Below are positions 32,351-41,519 of a DNA stretch of 43,764 bases, one piece after another. The first letter of the stretch is position 1. Each line of letters starts with the position of its first letter. This DNA is from Alphaproteobacteria bacterium (GTDB lineage Bacteria; Pseudomonadota; Alphaproteobacteria; Sphingomonadales; Sphingomonadaceae): positions 8,162 through 51,925 of the forward strand of contig QBLU01000019.1 of assembly GCA_003241875.1 (NCBI GenBank). The letters are read 5' to 3'. A model generated the notes under the pieces. It was not told where the DNA came from and searched no databases. It saw only the letters and a program-made list of their open reading frames with translations. The translations under genes and the position numbers were made by a program.

Positions 32351-32455
32351 GTCACCCCGGCGCAGGCCGGGGCCCATGGCCCACCGGCCGTCGGCGCATG
32401 AGGGTTTCAATCCCCAAGCTTGTGGGCCATGGACCCCGGCCTTCGCCGGCGTGAC
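32351..32455. repeat. Dispersed palindromic extragenic repeat, copy 1
   Basis: The left arm 32351-32382 and the right arm 32424-32455 are inverted copies matching at 29 of 32 positions, each with a GCC-rich core (CCCCGGCGCAGGCCGGGG). The loop is about 41 nt. The right end lies just before the stop of the convergent MFS gene. A second copy is at 39790-39894. Such elements are common between genes in sphingomonads and may act as terminators or mobile REP-like units. Confidence 0.8.
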
Positions 32456-32458
32456 GGT

Positions 32459-33679
32459 CTAGGCGTGCGCCGGGCGGAACACCGGCAGGACCAGCTGGAC
32501 ATACAGCGTCGCCGCCAGATACGCCCCCGCCGCGATGGCGAACATCGGCCAGTAGCCGACGCCGTTATCCAGCGTCCAGCCGGTCAGCTCGTTCATGGCG
32601 AGGCCCGTCAGGTTGCCCGCCACCGCGCCCGCCGCCATCACGCTCGCCACCCGGCCCGACGGCACGATGTCGGCGGCGAGGCCGAAGATGTTGGTCGAAA
32701 AGCCCTGGTGGGCGAACAGCGCCAGCCCGATCAGCAGCGCCGCCACCAGCGGCGTCTGCGCCTGCAGCGCCAGCGGGATCGGCAGGATCATCAGCGCATA
32801 GAACAGCATGGAGCTTTTGCGCGCCCGATCGACCGACAGGCCGCGATCGAGCAGCCGCGGGAACAGCGCCCCCGACGACAGCGCGCCGGCTGCCGCCATG
32901 GTGAAGATGATGGCGATCGGCCAGCCGATCTGCGCCTGGTTCATCTTGAACACGCGGTTGAACAGGTCGGGCGTCCAGAACAACAGGAACCACCACACGC
33001 AATCGGTCAGCGCCTTGGCGCCGATGACGGCCCAGCTGCGCCGGTCGCGCAGCAGCGCCGCCCAGTTCGCCTCGGCGCGCGACGGCGGCACCGCGTCGAC
33101 GGGCACCAGCCGCTTCGTGCCGGCGATCCAGAACGCCAGCCAGACGAACCCCAGCGCGCCGGTGACGATGAACGCCGCCTTCCAGCCAAAGGCCAGCGCC
33201 AGCGGCGGGATCAGCAGCGGCGTCAGGATGGCGCCGATGTTGGGCGCGGTGTTGACGAGACCAAGGCCGAAGGAGCGTTCCTTCAACGGCAGATAGGTCG
33301 CCGCCGCCTTCACCGCCGCAGGCGTGTTGACCGATTCGGCGACGGCGAGGATGCTGCGCGCGGCGACGAACTGCCCGACACTGGCGGCCGCGGCATGGCC
33401 CATGCCGGCGATGCTCCACACGGTGACGGCAATGCCATAGGCGATGCGGACGCCGAAGCGATCGACGAACCAGCCGACGAACAGCAGCGCGACGATGGTG
33501 GCGATGTTCACCGCCGAGCCGAAATGCGCGAATTCCTGGTTGGTCCAGCCGAACTCGGCCTCCAGCGTCGGCTTCAGCAGCGCCAGCACCTGGCGGTCGA
33601 CATAGTTGAGCGCGGTGCCGACGAACAGCAGCGCGACCAGCCAGCGCCGGGCGCCGGCCCCCTCGTCGATCCTGTCCAC
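32459..33679 (-). CDS. MFS transporter (anion:cation symporter/ExuT-like)
   Basis: A transporter of about 406 residues with 12 predicted membrane helices. The N-terminal helix (LFVGTALNYVDRQVLALL) and the first inter-helix motif VDRFGVR (about 67-73) place it in the ACS/ExuT-like group of the major facilitator superfamily, which imports sugar acids and other organic anions. AESVNTPAAVKAAATYLP and NTAPNIGAI are the matching helix 4-5 patterns. I take the GTG at 33679, preceded by a GGAGG stretch, as the start; the frame is open to 33736. It follows the RND outer-membrane gene by 72 nt on the same strand and may be co-transcribed, but no substrate is evident from the context. Confidence 0.82.
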   Translation of the reverse strand: MDRIDEGAGARRWLVALLFVGTALNYVDRQVLALLKPTLEAEFGWTNQEFAHFGSAVNIATIVALLFVGWFVDRFGVRIAYGIAVTVWSIAGMGHAAAASVGQFVAARSILAVAESVNTPAAVKAAATYLPLKERSFGLGLVNTAPNIGAILTPLLIPPLALAFGWKAAFIVTGALGFVWLAFWIAGTKRLVPVDAVPPSRAEANWAALLRDRRSWAVIGAKALTDCVWWFLLFWTPDLFNRVFKMNQAQIGWPIAIIFTMAAAGALSSGALFPRLLDRGLSVDRARKSSMLFYALMILPIPLALQAQTPLVAALLIGLALFAHQGFSTNIFGLAADIVPSGRVASVMAAGAVAGNLTGLAMNELTGWTLDNGVGYWPMFAIAAGAYLAATLYVQLVLPVFRPAHA

Positions 33680-33751
33680 CCGGCCTCCCCCCAATCGCTT
33701 TGGCCGGACCTTGGCCGTCGCCCCGGCCCGGCGCAAACAAAAACCGGCGTG

Positions 33752-35182
33752 TCAGGGTCGTTCGGGCGCCGCCCCGCTAGCCACCAGCGCATCGCCGCCG
33801 AGCACGCGATAAAGGGTCACGCCGTTGCTGGCGGCGACCAGCCTGACCGTCACCTGCGACCGCTGCGCCACGTACAGCGAGCGCTGGGCATCGAGGCTCG
33901 ACAGGAACGGATCGATGCCGCCGCGATAGCGCGCCTCCGTCAGCCGGAAGGTATCGGCCGCCGCCGCCGCCTGGGCATCGATCGCTGCCAGCTGCGCCGC
34001 CAGCGTGCCGCGCCGCGCCAGCGCATCGGCGACATCGCGGAACCCGGTCTGGATGGCGCGTTCATAGTTGGCGACCGCGGCGTCGCGCTGCGCCTCGCTC
34101 AACTGCACCTGGGCGCGGCCGGCGCCGGCGCGGAAGATCGGATAACCGATCGACGGCGTGACCGACCAGGCCAGCGCATCGCCGGTGAACAGCGAGGTCA
34201 GCGCGGTGCTGGCAAAGCCGATGACGCTGGTCAGCGAAATCGTCGGGAACAGCGCGGCGCGGGCGGCGCCGATCTCGGCATTGGCGGCGCGCAGCTGGTA
34301 TTCGGCCTGCACGATATCGGGGCGGCGCAGCAGGATCGTCGAATCGAGCCCGGCGGGCAGCGGTGCCACCGTCGGCCCGGCGGCGGCAATGGAATCGGCG
34401 AGCAGCGCCTCGTCGAAATCGGCGCCGACGAGCAGCCGCAGTGCATTGACGTCCTGGGCGATCGCCGTCGTCTGCAGCGCCACATCGGCCTCGGCCTGGC
34501 CGAGGATCTGCTGCGACTGGGCCAGATCGGTGCGCGGTGCGATGCCGCCCGCCAGCCGCGCCCGGGTCAGCTCGACACTGCGCCGCGCGCTGGCGACGGT
34601 GTCCTGCGCCACCTGCAGCAGGCTGCGGTCGGCGGCATAGGCCAGCCAGGCGTCGGCGATGTCGCCGACGAGGGTCAGACGAGTGGCGCGGGCCGCCGCC
34701 TCGCTGGCGAAATAGCGGTTGAGCTCGGCTTCGGACAGCGAACGCAGCCGGCCGAACAGGTCGATCTCGAAACCACTGATGCCGACATCGGCCGAAAAGG
34801 TGCCGCCCGGCCGGGCAAAGCCGCCGCCGGTGCCGGTGCCGCTGCCCGACGTGCGCGCCCGGTTATAGCTGCTGCCGGCGCCGACCTGCGGAAAGATCTG
34901 GGCGCGCTGGATCCGGTACTGGGCGCGCGCCGTGGCGATGTTGGCGGCGGCGATGCGGATGTCGCGATTGTTGGCCAGCGCCGTTTCGATCAGCCGCTGC
35001 AGCCGGGCGTCGCGGAACACGTCGCGATAGCTGACGCTGGGCAGCGTCGCCTCCGACTGGCGCAGATAGGCGTCACCGACCGGCCATGACATCGGCACCG
35101 GCGGTTGCGGCCGGACATATTTGGGCGCCATCGAGCAGCCGGCGGTGGCCAGCAGCAGCAGGAGAAGGCCGCGTCGCATCAT
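33752..35182 (-). CDS. RND efflux outer membrane lipoprotein (NodT/OprM family)
   Basis: A 476-residue TolC-superfamily outer membrane factor. The lipobox is LLLATAGC (Cys at about residue 16), followed by SMAPKYVRPQPPVP, the standard start of OprM/NodT proteins. The two repeated OEP units are visible: LIETALANNRDIRIAAANI with QIFPQVGAGSSY in the first, and AQVQLSEAQRDAAVANYERA with VADALARRGTL in the second. It forms the outer-membrane channel of a tripartite pump. Its start overlaps the stop of the pump gene (ATGATG at 35182/35179), so it is translated in the same operon as pump and adaptor. Confidence 0.92.
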   Translation of the reverse strand: MMRRGLLLLLLATAGCSMAPKYVRPQPPVPMSWPVGDAYLRQSEATLPSVSYRDVFRDARLQRLIETALANNRDIRIAAANIATARAQYRIQRAQIFPQVGAGSSYNRARTSGSGTGTGGGFARPGGTFSADVGISGFEIDLFGRLRSLSEAELNRYFASEAAARATRLTLVGDIADAWLAYAADRSLLQVAQDTVASARRSVELTRARLAGGIAPRTDLAQSQQILGQAEADVALQTTAIAQDVNALRLLVGADFDEALLADSIAAAGPTVAPLPAGLDSTILLRRPDIVQAEYQLRAANAEIGAARAALFPTISLTSVIGFASTALTSLFTGDALAWSVTPSIGYPIFRAGAGRAQVQLSEAQRDAAVANYERAIQTGFRDVADALARRGTLAAQLAAIDAQAAAAADTFRLTEARYRGGIDPFLSSLDAQRSLYVAQRSQVTVRLVAASNGVTLYRVLGGDALVASGAAPERP

Positions 35183-38100
35183 GCCGCCGCCGGGTTGGCA
35201 GCCGGCGGGCTTGCAGGCGGCGCAGCCGGCGGGGTGCGCCGGAAGGCATCGCGCGCGGTGCGGCGGACGATGACGAAGAACAGCGGGATGTAGAAGATGG
35301 CGAGGATCGTCGCCGTCAGCATGCCGCCGATGACGGCGGTGCCGATGGCGATGCGGCTGTTGGCACCGGCGCCGGTGGAAATCGCCAGCGGCAGCACGCC
35401 GAAGATGAAGGCAAGGCTGGTCATCAGGATCGGCCGCAGCCGCAGCCGCGAGGCCTCCAGCGCCGCATCGATGACGCGCTTGCCCTGTCTCTCGGCGCGT
35501 TCCGCGAATTCGATGACGAGAATGGCGTTCTTCGCCGCCAGCCCCATCGTCGTCAGCAGCCCGATCTGCAGGTAGACATCGTTTTCAAGCCCGCGCAGCG
35601 TCACCGCGAACACCGCGCCGACCAGCCCCAGCGGGATGACGAGGAGCACGGCGATCGGGATCGTCCAGCTTTCGTACAGCGCCGCGAGGCACAGGAAGAC
35701 GACGAGCAGCGACAGCCCATAGAGCAGCGGCGCCTGCCCCGACGACAGCCGTTCCTGGAACGACAGCCCGGCCCAGGCGATGGTGGTGCCGGAAATCTCG
35801 CCGGCGAGCGCCTCGATGCGGTCCATGGCGGCGCCGGAACTGGTGCCGGGCGCCGCCTGGCCCTGGATTTCATAGGACGGAATACCCTGGAAGCGCGACA
35901 GCGTCGTCGGCGCCTGGCCCCAGGACGTCCGCGAAAAGGCGCTGAACGGCGCCATCTGGCCGTTGCTGCCGCGGACGAACCACCGGGCGAGGTTGGCGGG
36001 ATCGGCGCGGAACTCCGCATCGCCCTGGACGAACACGCGCTTGACCCGGCCGCGATCGATGAAATCATTGACGTAGCGGCCGCCCCAGGCGGTGGCGAGG
36101 GTGGTGTTGACGTCGTTCTGGGTCAGCCCCAGGGCGGCGAGCTTTTGCTGGTCGATGTCGATCTGCAGGGTGGCGACGTCGGGCAGTTCTGACAGGCGGA
36201 CGCCGGTCAATGCCGGATCGGCGGTGGCGGCGGCCACCAGCCGGTCGCGCGCGGCGATAAAGGCCTCGCGCGACATGCCGCTGGCATTCTGCAGCTGCAT
36301 GGTGAAGCCGTTCGACTGGCCGAGACCGCGCACCGCCGGCGGCACCAGCGCGAACACCTGGGCGTCGCGAAAACCGGCAAAGGCCGCCGACGCGCGGGCG
36401 ACGATGGCATCGGCGCCGTTTTCGCTGCCCTCGCGCTGGTCCCACGGCACGAAGTTGAGGAAGCCCTGGCCGGTATTCTGGCCGCTGGCACCGCCGCCGC
36501 CGCCGCCGGCCACGGTGAACAGCACGCTGGTGTTGGCCTTTTCCTGCTCGAGGAAGTATTTTTCGACCGCCAGCTGCACCTCTGCCGTGCGCCCCTGAGT
36601 GGCACCCGCCGGCAGGCGGAACTGCAGCTGCGCCGCGCCCTGGTCCTCGGTCGGCAAAAAGCTGGTCGGCAGGCGGAGGAACAGCAGCACGAGCAGCGCG
36701 ACGACGGCAGCGTAGATGGCGAGAAACAGCCATTTGCGATCGATGATGCGCTCGACGCTGCCGACGTAGCGGTCGGTGGCACGGTCGAAACGCCGGTTGA
36801 ACCCGTCGCCGAGCCGGTCGAGCGCGCCGGAGACGCGCGGGAAATGGCGGTGGGCCCATCCTTCATGAGGATCGCCGGGCTTGTGTTGCTTCAACAGGGT
36901 CGCCGTCAGCGCCGGGCTGAGGATCAGCGCGACCAGCGTCGACAGGATCATGGCGGCGATCATGGTCACCGAAAACTGCCGGTAGATGACGCCGGTGGAG
37001 CCGCCGAAAAAGGCCATCGGCAGGAACACCGCCGACAGCACGATGGCGATGGCGACGAGCGCCGTCGAAATCTCCCCCATCGACTGGATGGTGGCATCGC
37101 GCGGCGACATCTCGGGGTTCTCGCGCATCAGCCGGTCGACATTTTCCACGACGACGATGGCATCGTCGACGAGCAAGCCGATGGCGAGCACGAGGCCGAA
37201 CAGCGTGAGCGTGTTGATCGAGAAGCCGGCGAGATAGAAAACCGTGAAGGTCCCGAGCAGGGTAACCGGTACGGCAATCGTCGGAACCAGCGTCGCGCGC
37301 CAGTTCTGCAAAAACACGAACATGACGATGACGACGAGGATGATAGCCTCGATCAGCGTCTGCACGACCTCCTCGACCGACAGCTTGATGAACGCCGTGG
37401 TGTCGTTGGCATAGGCATATTTCAGCCCGGCCGGAAACGCCGGGGCCGCGGCCTCCACCGCCGCCTTGACCAGCACCGCGGTCTTCAGGGCATCGGCACC
37501 CGGCGCCAGCGAGATCGACAGGCCGGCACCCGAATGCCCGTTGACGCGGCTGCTCGAGCCATAGTTTTCGGCGCCGAGCTCGACGCGGGCCACATCGCCG
37601 AGCCGGACCGCGGCACCGCTGGCTTCGGTCTTGAGCAGGATGTCGCGGAACTGCGCGGGCGTCTGCAGCCGGGCCTGGGCGGTGACGGTGGCGTTGAGCA
37701 TCTGCGTCGCCGGCTGCGGCTGGCCGCCGATCTCGCCGGCGGCGACCTCGGTATTCTGGTTCTGGATGGCGGTGACGACGTCGCCGGGCATCAGGCCGAC
37801 GCTGGCCAGACGATCGGGGTTGAGCCAGATCCGCATCGCATAGGGCGAACCGAACACGTTGACGTCGCCGACGCCTTCGATGCGCGCCAGCGTGTCCTGC
37901 AAATTCGTCGTCAGGTAATCCGAAATGTCGCTGCGATCGAACTGGTCGTTTTCATCATAGATGGCGACGATCATCAAGAAGTCGGGGTTCGACTTGGTGA
38001 CGCGCAGGCCCTGCTGCTGGACCTGCTGCGGCAGGCGCGGGATCGCCTGCTGGACCTGGTTCTGGACCTGGACCTGGGCGATGTCGGGATCGGTGCCCTT

Positions 38101-38385
38101 GTCGAAGGTCGCCGCGATCGAGACCTGGCCGCGCGACGACGACGACGAGCTGAAATACAGCAGGCCGTCGATGCCGGTCAGCTGCTGCTCGATGACCTGG
38201 GTGACGCTGTTCTGGATGGTTTCCGCCGAGGCGCCCGGATAGGTCGCGCGGATGTTGACCTGCGGCGGCGCCACGTCGGGATATTGCGCGACCGGCAGCG
38301 ACAGGATCGCACCGACGCCGCTGAGCATGACGATGATGGCGAGCACCCAGGCAAAGATCGGGCGATCGATGAAGATCCGCGACAT
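35179..38385 (-). CDS. RND multidrug efflux transporter (AcrB/MexB-like, HAE1 family)
   Basis: A 1068-residue inner-membrane proton-driven efflux pump. The N-terminal MSRIFIDRPIFAWVLAI is diagnostic of the HAE1 family. The proton-relay Asp pair is in GLLVDDAIVVVENVDR (about 404-419), with the partner Lys in AAKNAILVIEFAERA (about 952-966). Porter-domain and Gly-loop patterns (GDVNVFGSPYAMR, FPAGLKYAYANDT) follow the AcrB order. Length is 1-2 percent above AcrB because of an Ala/Pro-rich C-terminal tail. The ATG at 38385 shares its A with the adaptor stop (TGATG). Substrates are probably drugs or lipophilic compounds; none can be named. Confidence 0.95.
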   Translation of the reverse strand: MSRIFIDRPIFAWVLAIIVMLSGVGAILSLPVAQYPDVAPPQVNIRATYPGASAETIQNSVTQVIEQQLTGIDGLLYFSSSSSSRGQVSIAATFDKGTDPDIAQVQVQNQVQQAIPRLPQQVQQQGLRVTKSNPDFLMIVAIYDENDQFDRSDISDYLTTNLQDTLARIEGVGDVNVFGSPYAMRIWLNPDRLASVGLMPGDVVTAIQNQNTEVAAGEIGGQPQPATQMLNATVTAQARLQTPAQFRDILLKTEASGAAVRLGDVARVELGAENYGSSSRVNGHSGAGLSISLAPGADALKTAVLVKAAVEAAAPAFPAGLKYAYANDTTAFIKLSVEEVVQTLIEAIILVVIVMFVFLQNWRATLVPTIAVPVTLLGTFTVFYLAGFSINTLTLFGLVLAIGLLVDDAIVVVENVDRLMRENPEMSPRDATIQSMGEISTALVAIAIVLSAVFLPMAFFGGSTGVIYRQFSVTMIAAMILSTLVALILSPALTATLLKQHKPGDPHEGWAHRHFPRVSGALDRLGDGFNRRFDRATDRYVGSVERIIDRKWLFLAIYAAVVALLVLLFLRLPTSFLPTEDQGAAQLQFRLPAGATQGRTAEVQLAVEKYFLEQEKANTSVLFTVAGGGGGGASGQNTGQGFLNFVPWDQREGSENGADAIVARASAAFAGFRDAQVFALVPPAVRGLGQSNGFTMQLQNASGMSREAFIAARDRLVAAATADPALTGVRLSELPDVATLQIDIDQQKLAALGLTQNDVNTTLATAWGGRYVNDFIDRGRVKRVFVQGDAEFRADPANLARWFVRGSNGQMAPFSAFSRTSWGQAPTTLSRFQGIPSYEIQGQAAPGTSSGAAMDRIEALAGEISGTTIAWAGLSFQERLSSGQAPLLYGLSLLVVFLCLAALYESWTIPIAVLLVIPLGLVGAVFAVTLRGLENDVYLQIGLLTTMGLAAKNAILVIEFAERAERQGKRVIDAALEASRLRLRPILMTSLAFIFGVLPLAISTGAGANSRIAIGTAVIGGMLTATILAIFYIPLFFVIVRRTARDAFRRTPPAAPPASPPAANPAAA

Positions 38386-39671
38386 CAGCCGGTGCCGCCG
38401 CGATTGGCGCCGCCGCTGCCGCCGCCGCTGGGGGCCGTGGCGCCGCCGCTGCTGCCCGTCGGCGTGCCGGCGTCACCGCGCGGGTTGGTCGCGGCGTCCG
38501 TGCTGGCCGGCTTGGCCAGCCGCTGCGGCGTGTCGGCCGGGACCGGGCGCACGACGGCGCCCGGTCGAACGTTGGCGGTGCCCTGGACAATCACCCGGTC
38601 ACCCGGCTGCAGCCCGGCGGTGGCCACCCAGTCGGCGCCTTGCGTCCGCGTCGCCGTCACCGCGCGCTTCACCGCCTTGTTGTCGGCGCCGACGAGGAAG
38701 ACCGTCGCTTCGCCCTTGGCATCGCGGGCGAGCCCCGCCTGCGGCACCAGGATGGCGGCGGTATCGACCCCTTGCGCAAAGCGGGCGCGCACGAACATGC
38801 CCGGCAACAGCACGCCCTGCGGATTGGGAAAGCGGGCGCGCAGCGTCACCGTGCCGGTGGTGGCGCTGACCACCGCTTCGGAAAACTGGACGGTCCCGGT
38901 CAGGCCATAGTCGCTGCCGTCCTCCAGGATCAGGCGGACCCGCGCCGATGCCGGCACGGTGCCGCCGGTCGCCAGCGCGCGGCGCATGGTCAGCAGGTCG
39001 GCGCTGGCCTGCTGCATGTCGACAAAAATCGGGTCGAGCCGCTGGATGATCGCCAGCGGATCGGCCTGGTTGGTGGTGACGAGCGCGCCGACGGTGGCCA
39101 GCGAGCGCCCGATGCGGCCAGTGATGGGGGCCGGCACCGCCGTGAAGCCCAGGTTGATGCGGGCGGTTTCCAGCGCCGCCCGGTTCTGGGCGACGGCGGC
39201 CTCTGCCTCGCGCGCTCTCGCCTCGGCATCGGTCAGGTCCTGCGCGCTGACCGCCTCGATGGCGGCGAGCGGTTTCAGCCGGCCGGCGCTGATGCGGGCG
39301 CCCTGGGCGGTCGCTTCCGCCGACTGGAGGTTGGCGCGGGCCTGGGCGGCGGTGGCGGCATAAATCCGCGGGTCGATGCGATACAGCGTCTGGCCGCGGC
39401 GTACGATGGCGCCTTCGGTGAACAGCCGTTCGCGGATCAGGCCGGCGACCTGCGGGCGGACTTCGGAAACTTCAAAGGCAGTGACCCGCCCGGCGAGCTC
39501 GATGACCAGCGGGACGTTGCTGCGCGCCATGGTGACGAAACCGACCTGCGGCGGCCCCTTGGGTCCGCGCGACGGCTTTTCGGCGCGCTCGCCGCAGCCG
39601 GACAGGGCAATGGATGACAGTGCGGCAGCGATGGCGATGCACCTTCGCCATGGATTCAGGTACAATCTCAA
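38385..39671 (-). CDS. RND efflux periplasmic adaptor (AcrA/MexA family lipoprotein)
   Basis: A membrane-fusion protein of about 428 residues. The lipobox LSGC follows a signal peptide (WRRCIAIAAALSSIALSGC). The beta-barrel/lipoyl half-motif is VSEVRPQVAGLIRERLFTEG with LYRIDPRIY, then a coiled hairpin (about 95-160), PAPITGRIGRSLATVGALV and FVDMQQAS. The C-terminal 50 residues are Gly/Ser/Pro-rich. I place the start at the TTG at 39671 (TTG at 39665 is also possible), because the open frame to 39896 translates part of the dispersed repeat. A lone ATG-start reading in another frame nearby was not used. The gene starts the adaptor-pump-channel operon. Confidence 0.85.
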   Translation of the reverse strand: MRLYLNPWRRCIAIAAALSSIALSGCGERAEKPSRGPKGPPQVGFVTMARSNVPLVIELAGRVTAFEVSEVRPQVAGLIRERLFTEGAIVRRGQTLYRIDPRIYAATAAQARANLQSAEATAQGARISAGRLKPLAAIEAVSAQDLTDAEARAREAEAAVAQNRAALETARINLGFTAVPAPITGRIGRSLATVGALVTTNQADPLAIIQRLDPIFVDMQQASADLLTMRRALATGGTVPASARVRLILEDGSDYGLTGTVQFSEAVVSATTGTVTLRARFPNPQGVLLPGMFVRARFAQGVDTAAILVPQAGLARDAKGEATVFLVGADNKAVKRAVTATRTQGADWVATAGLQPGDRVIVQGTANVRPGAVVRPVPADTPQRLAKPASTDAATNPRGDAGTPTGSSGGATAPSGGGSGGANRGGTG

Positions 39672-39734
39672 AACTCGCTCTCGGTCGCCGGCCAATCGAG
39701 CCGAACATCGCAAACCCCGCAACGCCGCCCGTGG

Positions 39735-39753
39735 TTCCGTTACGATAACGAAA
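39735..39753. promoter_or_regulatory. Candidate operator upstream of the RND operon
   Basis: A 19-nt near-palindrome, TTCCGTTACGATAACGAAA: CGTTA at 39738-39742 and TAACG at 39746-39750 are perfect arms separated by CGA, with TT/AA outer pairs. It lies about 65-80 nt before the adaptor start, as expected for a TetR-type repressor site. No regulator gene is adjacent in the window, so if real, the regulator is elsewhere. Confidence 0.4.
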
Positions 39754-39789
39754 TGCGGCAGGCGGGCCTTGGAGCAGGCTCGGCAGTCT

Positions 39790-39894
39790 GTCACCCCGGC
39801 GCAGGCCGGGGCCCATGGACCCGAAATCTCGATACACGCAGCGCGCGTGTCGCGAAACTCGTGGTCCATCGGCCCCGGCCTGCGCCGGGGTAGC
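39790..39894. repeat. Dispersed palindromic extragenic repeat, copy 2
   Basis: The left arm 39790-39821 and right arm 39863-39894 are inverted and nearly identical to the element at 32351-32455, with the same CCCCGGCGCAGGCCGGGG core. The loop (about 41 nt) has a different sequence from copy 1. It separates the RND operon (-) from the small gene ending at 39918 (-). Confidence 0.8.
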
Positions 39895-39917
39895 AATGCC
39901 TCCTATACGCGTGGAAT

Positions 39918-40268
39918 CTACAAACCCCCCGCCGGCAATTCGATCGCCGTCACCGGCGCCCGCATGGCCCCGCAGATCGCCCAGGCCAGCGCCGCGTCGA
40001 CGTCGATCCTGATCATCCGGTTCTCGGCGCGTCGATACAGCGCCAGCTGGTAATTGCCGTTCGCCTGGGCAACGAGGCCCACTTCCGCCGATGCGGTTTC
40101 GATCATCATGTCTGCAACCCCCCGGTTGTCCGCGACAGCCCCACGCGCCGCACCATCAATGTGCAGGATTTTCGGGGCCATCACCATATATCGGTCGATG
40201 CGATGCGACAGGACGTTGGCGGTTCGTCGCAAATCCGCAACGAAACTGCCAGCACCGGCCATGGACAT
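39918..40268 (-). CDS. Hypothetical small protein
   Basis: A 116-residue frame starting at MSMAGAGSFVADLRRT (ATG at 40268) and ending TAIELPAGGL. Composition is normal and it has no signal peptide or membrane helix. A short amphipathic N-terminal helix is followed by a mixed region with ETASAEVGLVAQANGNYQLAL and AENRMIRIDVDAALAWAI. No family is recognised. It is divergent from the duplicated-domain protein with only 27 nt between starts. The same frame extends far upstream (to 42104), but that extension is antisense to the 40296 gene and is not used here. Confidence 0.55.
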   Translation of the reverse strand: MSMAGAGSFVADLRRTANVLSHRIDRYMVMAPKILHIDGAARGAVADNRGVADMMIETASAEVGLVAQANGNYQLALYRRAENRMIRIDVDAALAWAICGAMRAPVTAIELPAGGL

Positions 40269-40295
40269 TCCGCCGCCACGCCCGATGATGCCGGC

Positions 40296-41519
40296 ATGAC
40301 CAGCCCCCACCCCCTCCATCACGCGCTCCGGCGCATCGCCATCGTCGCGGTCCTCGCCATCGCGCCGCCCGCCGCCGCCGCGCCGCCCGAACAGACCGAA
40401 GGCGACGCCTATACCCGCTATGAACTGCTGGCCCCGGGCTCGGGGCAGTTCCGCATCCTCTATGACGTCACCGCGACGACGCCCGGCGCGCGCCATTATT
40501 TCAACCCGATCCGCAAGGGCAGCATCGCCACCGACGAGCGCGTCACCGACCGCGCCACCGGAAAGCCGCTGCGCTTCGATGTCGTCGACGGCACCGTCGC
40601 GCGCAGCGGCGGCGTGCCGCGCGCCGACGCCGACGGTGCCTATATCCGCGTGACGCTGGCCCGGCCGGTGCCGACCGACGGGGAAGCGCGCGTCCGCATC
40701 GACAAGACCTATGCCGACCCCAAAAGCTATCGCAGCGACGGCGACACCATCACCTTCGACCGCGCGCTCGGCATCAAGCGCAACGCCATCGTGCTGCCGC
40801 CCGGCTATCGCCCCGTCGCCGTCAACTATCCCTCGCAGGTGCTGCAGGAGGCCGATGGCCGCATCAAGCTGAGCTTCTGGAACACCAGTCCGGCCGCCGC
40901 CCCGCTGGTCGTCACGGCGCGGCGCATCGGGCAGGCAGGCGCCACCCCGCCCGACCTCGCCGAACGCCTGGAGGAACGCGCCGCCCAGACCCGCGAGATC
41001 GTCTATTACCTGCGCGATCCCGACTCGCACAGCTTCGACCTCACCCACGACTATACCGAGACCCAGCCCGGCGTCGGCAGCTATACCAATATCGTGCGCA
41101 CCGGCAGCCGCGTGTCGAACCCGTCGGCACGCGACCTCGACACCGGCGAAACGCTGAAGCACGAGATGCTGAAGGGCGCCGGCATCGCCCAGGCCGGCGG
41201 CCAGGCCCCCGGCGCCACCGCCGAGACGGAAGCGGTGGTATTCCACTTCAAGCCCCCCGCAGCCGGCGAATCGCGCCGCCTGCGCATCGCCGAAACCTAT
41301 ACCGACCCCGAACGCTACCGCCGCGTCGGCGACACCCTGGTCTGGGACCGCGCCCTCGGCCGCCCGGTCAACGCGGTGGTGCTCCCCGCCGGCTGGACAC
41401 TGACCAACTGCTCGGTCCCGGTCACCATCAGCCGCCTCGCCGACGGCCGCCTCCGCCTCGACACCATCAACCCGCGCACCGACGAACTCGCGATGCTGGT
41501 CACCGCCCGCCGTGAATAG
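40296..41519 (+). CDS. Secreted hypothetical protein with internal domain duplication
   Basis: A 407-residue protein with a signal peptide (HALRRIAIVAVLAIAPPAAAA). The mature part consists of two homologous halves of about 170 residues (about 38-210 and 235-406). Aligned landmarks are TYADPKSYRSDGDTITFDRALG with TYTDPERYRRVGDTLVWDRALG (shown in part as DPKSYRSDGDT / DPERYRRVGDT), NAIVLPPGY with NAVVLPAGW, ADGRIKL with ADGRLRL, and a shared VTARR end. Each half looks beta-rich. No family is recognised. The ATG at 40296 is chosen because it precedes the signal peptide; the frame is open from 40161 but would include non-protein-like sequence. Confidence 0.75.
   Translation: MTSPHPLHHALRRIAIVAVLAIAPPAAAAPPEQTEGDAYTRYELLAPGSGQFRILYDVTATTPGARHYFNPIRKGSIATDERVTDRATGKPLRFDVVDGTVARSGGVPRADADGAYIRVTLARPVPTDGEARVRIDKTYADPKSYRSDGDTITFDRALGIKRNAIVLPPGYRPVAVNYPSQVLQEADGRIKLSFWNTSPAAAPLVVTARRIGQAGATPPDLAERLEERAAQTREIVYYLRDPDSHSFDLTHDYTETQPGVGSYTNIVRTGSRVSNPSARDLDTGETLKHEMLKGAGIAQAGGQAPGATAETEAVVFHFKPPAAGESRRLRIAETYTDPERYRRVGDTLVWDRALGRPVNAVVLPAGWTLTNCSVPVTISRLADGRLRLDTINPRTDELAMLVTARRE

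Noticed and set aside
32420-35089. 889-residue plus-strand frame
   Set aside because: Antisense to the MFS and outer membrane factor genes; Gln/Arg/Asp-rich shadow composition with no motif.
36844-38910. 688-residue plus-strand frame
   Set aside because: Antisense to the RND pump gene, no motif, shadow composition.
39672-39896. Longer N terminus of the RND adaptor
   Set aside because: Most of the extra part translates the dispersed repeat (APACAGVT); the lipoprotein signal peptide fits a start near 39671.
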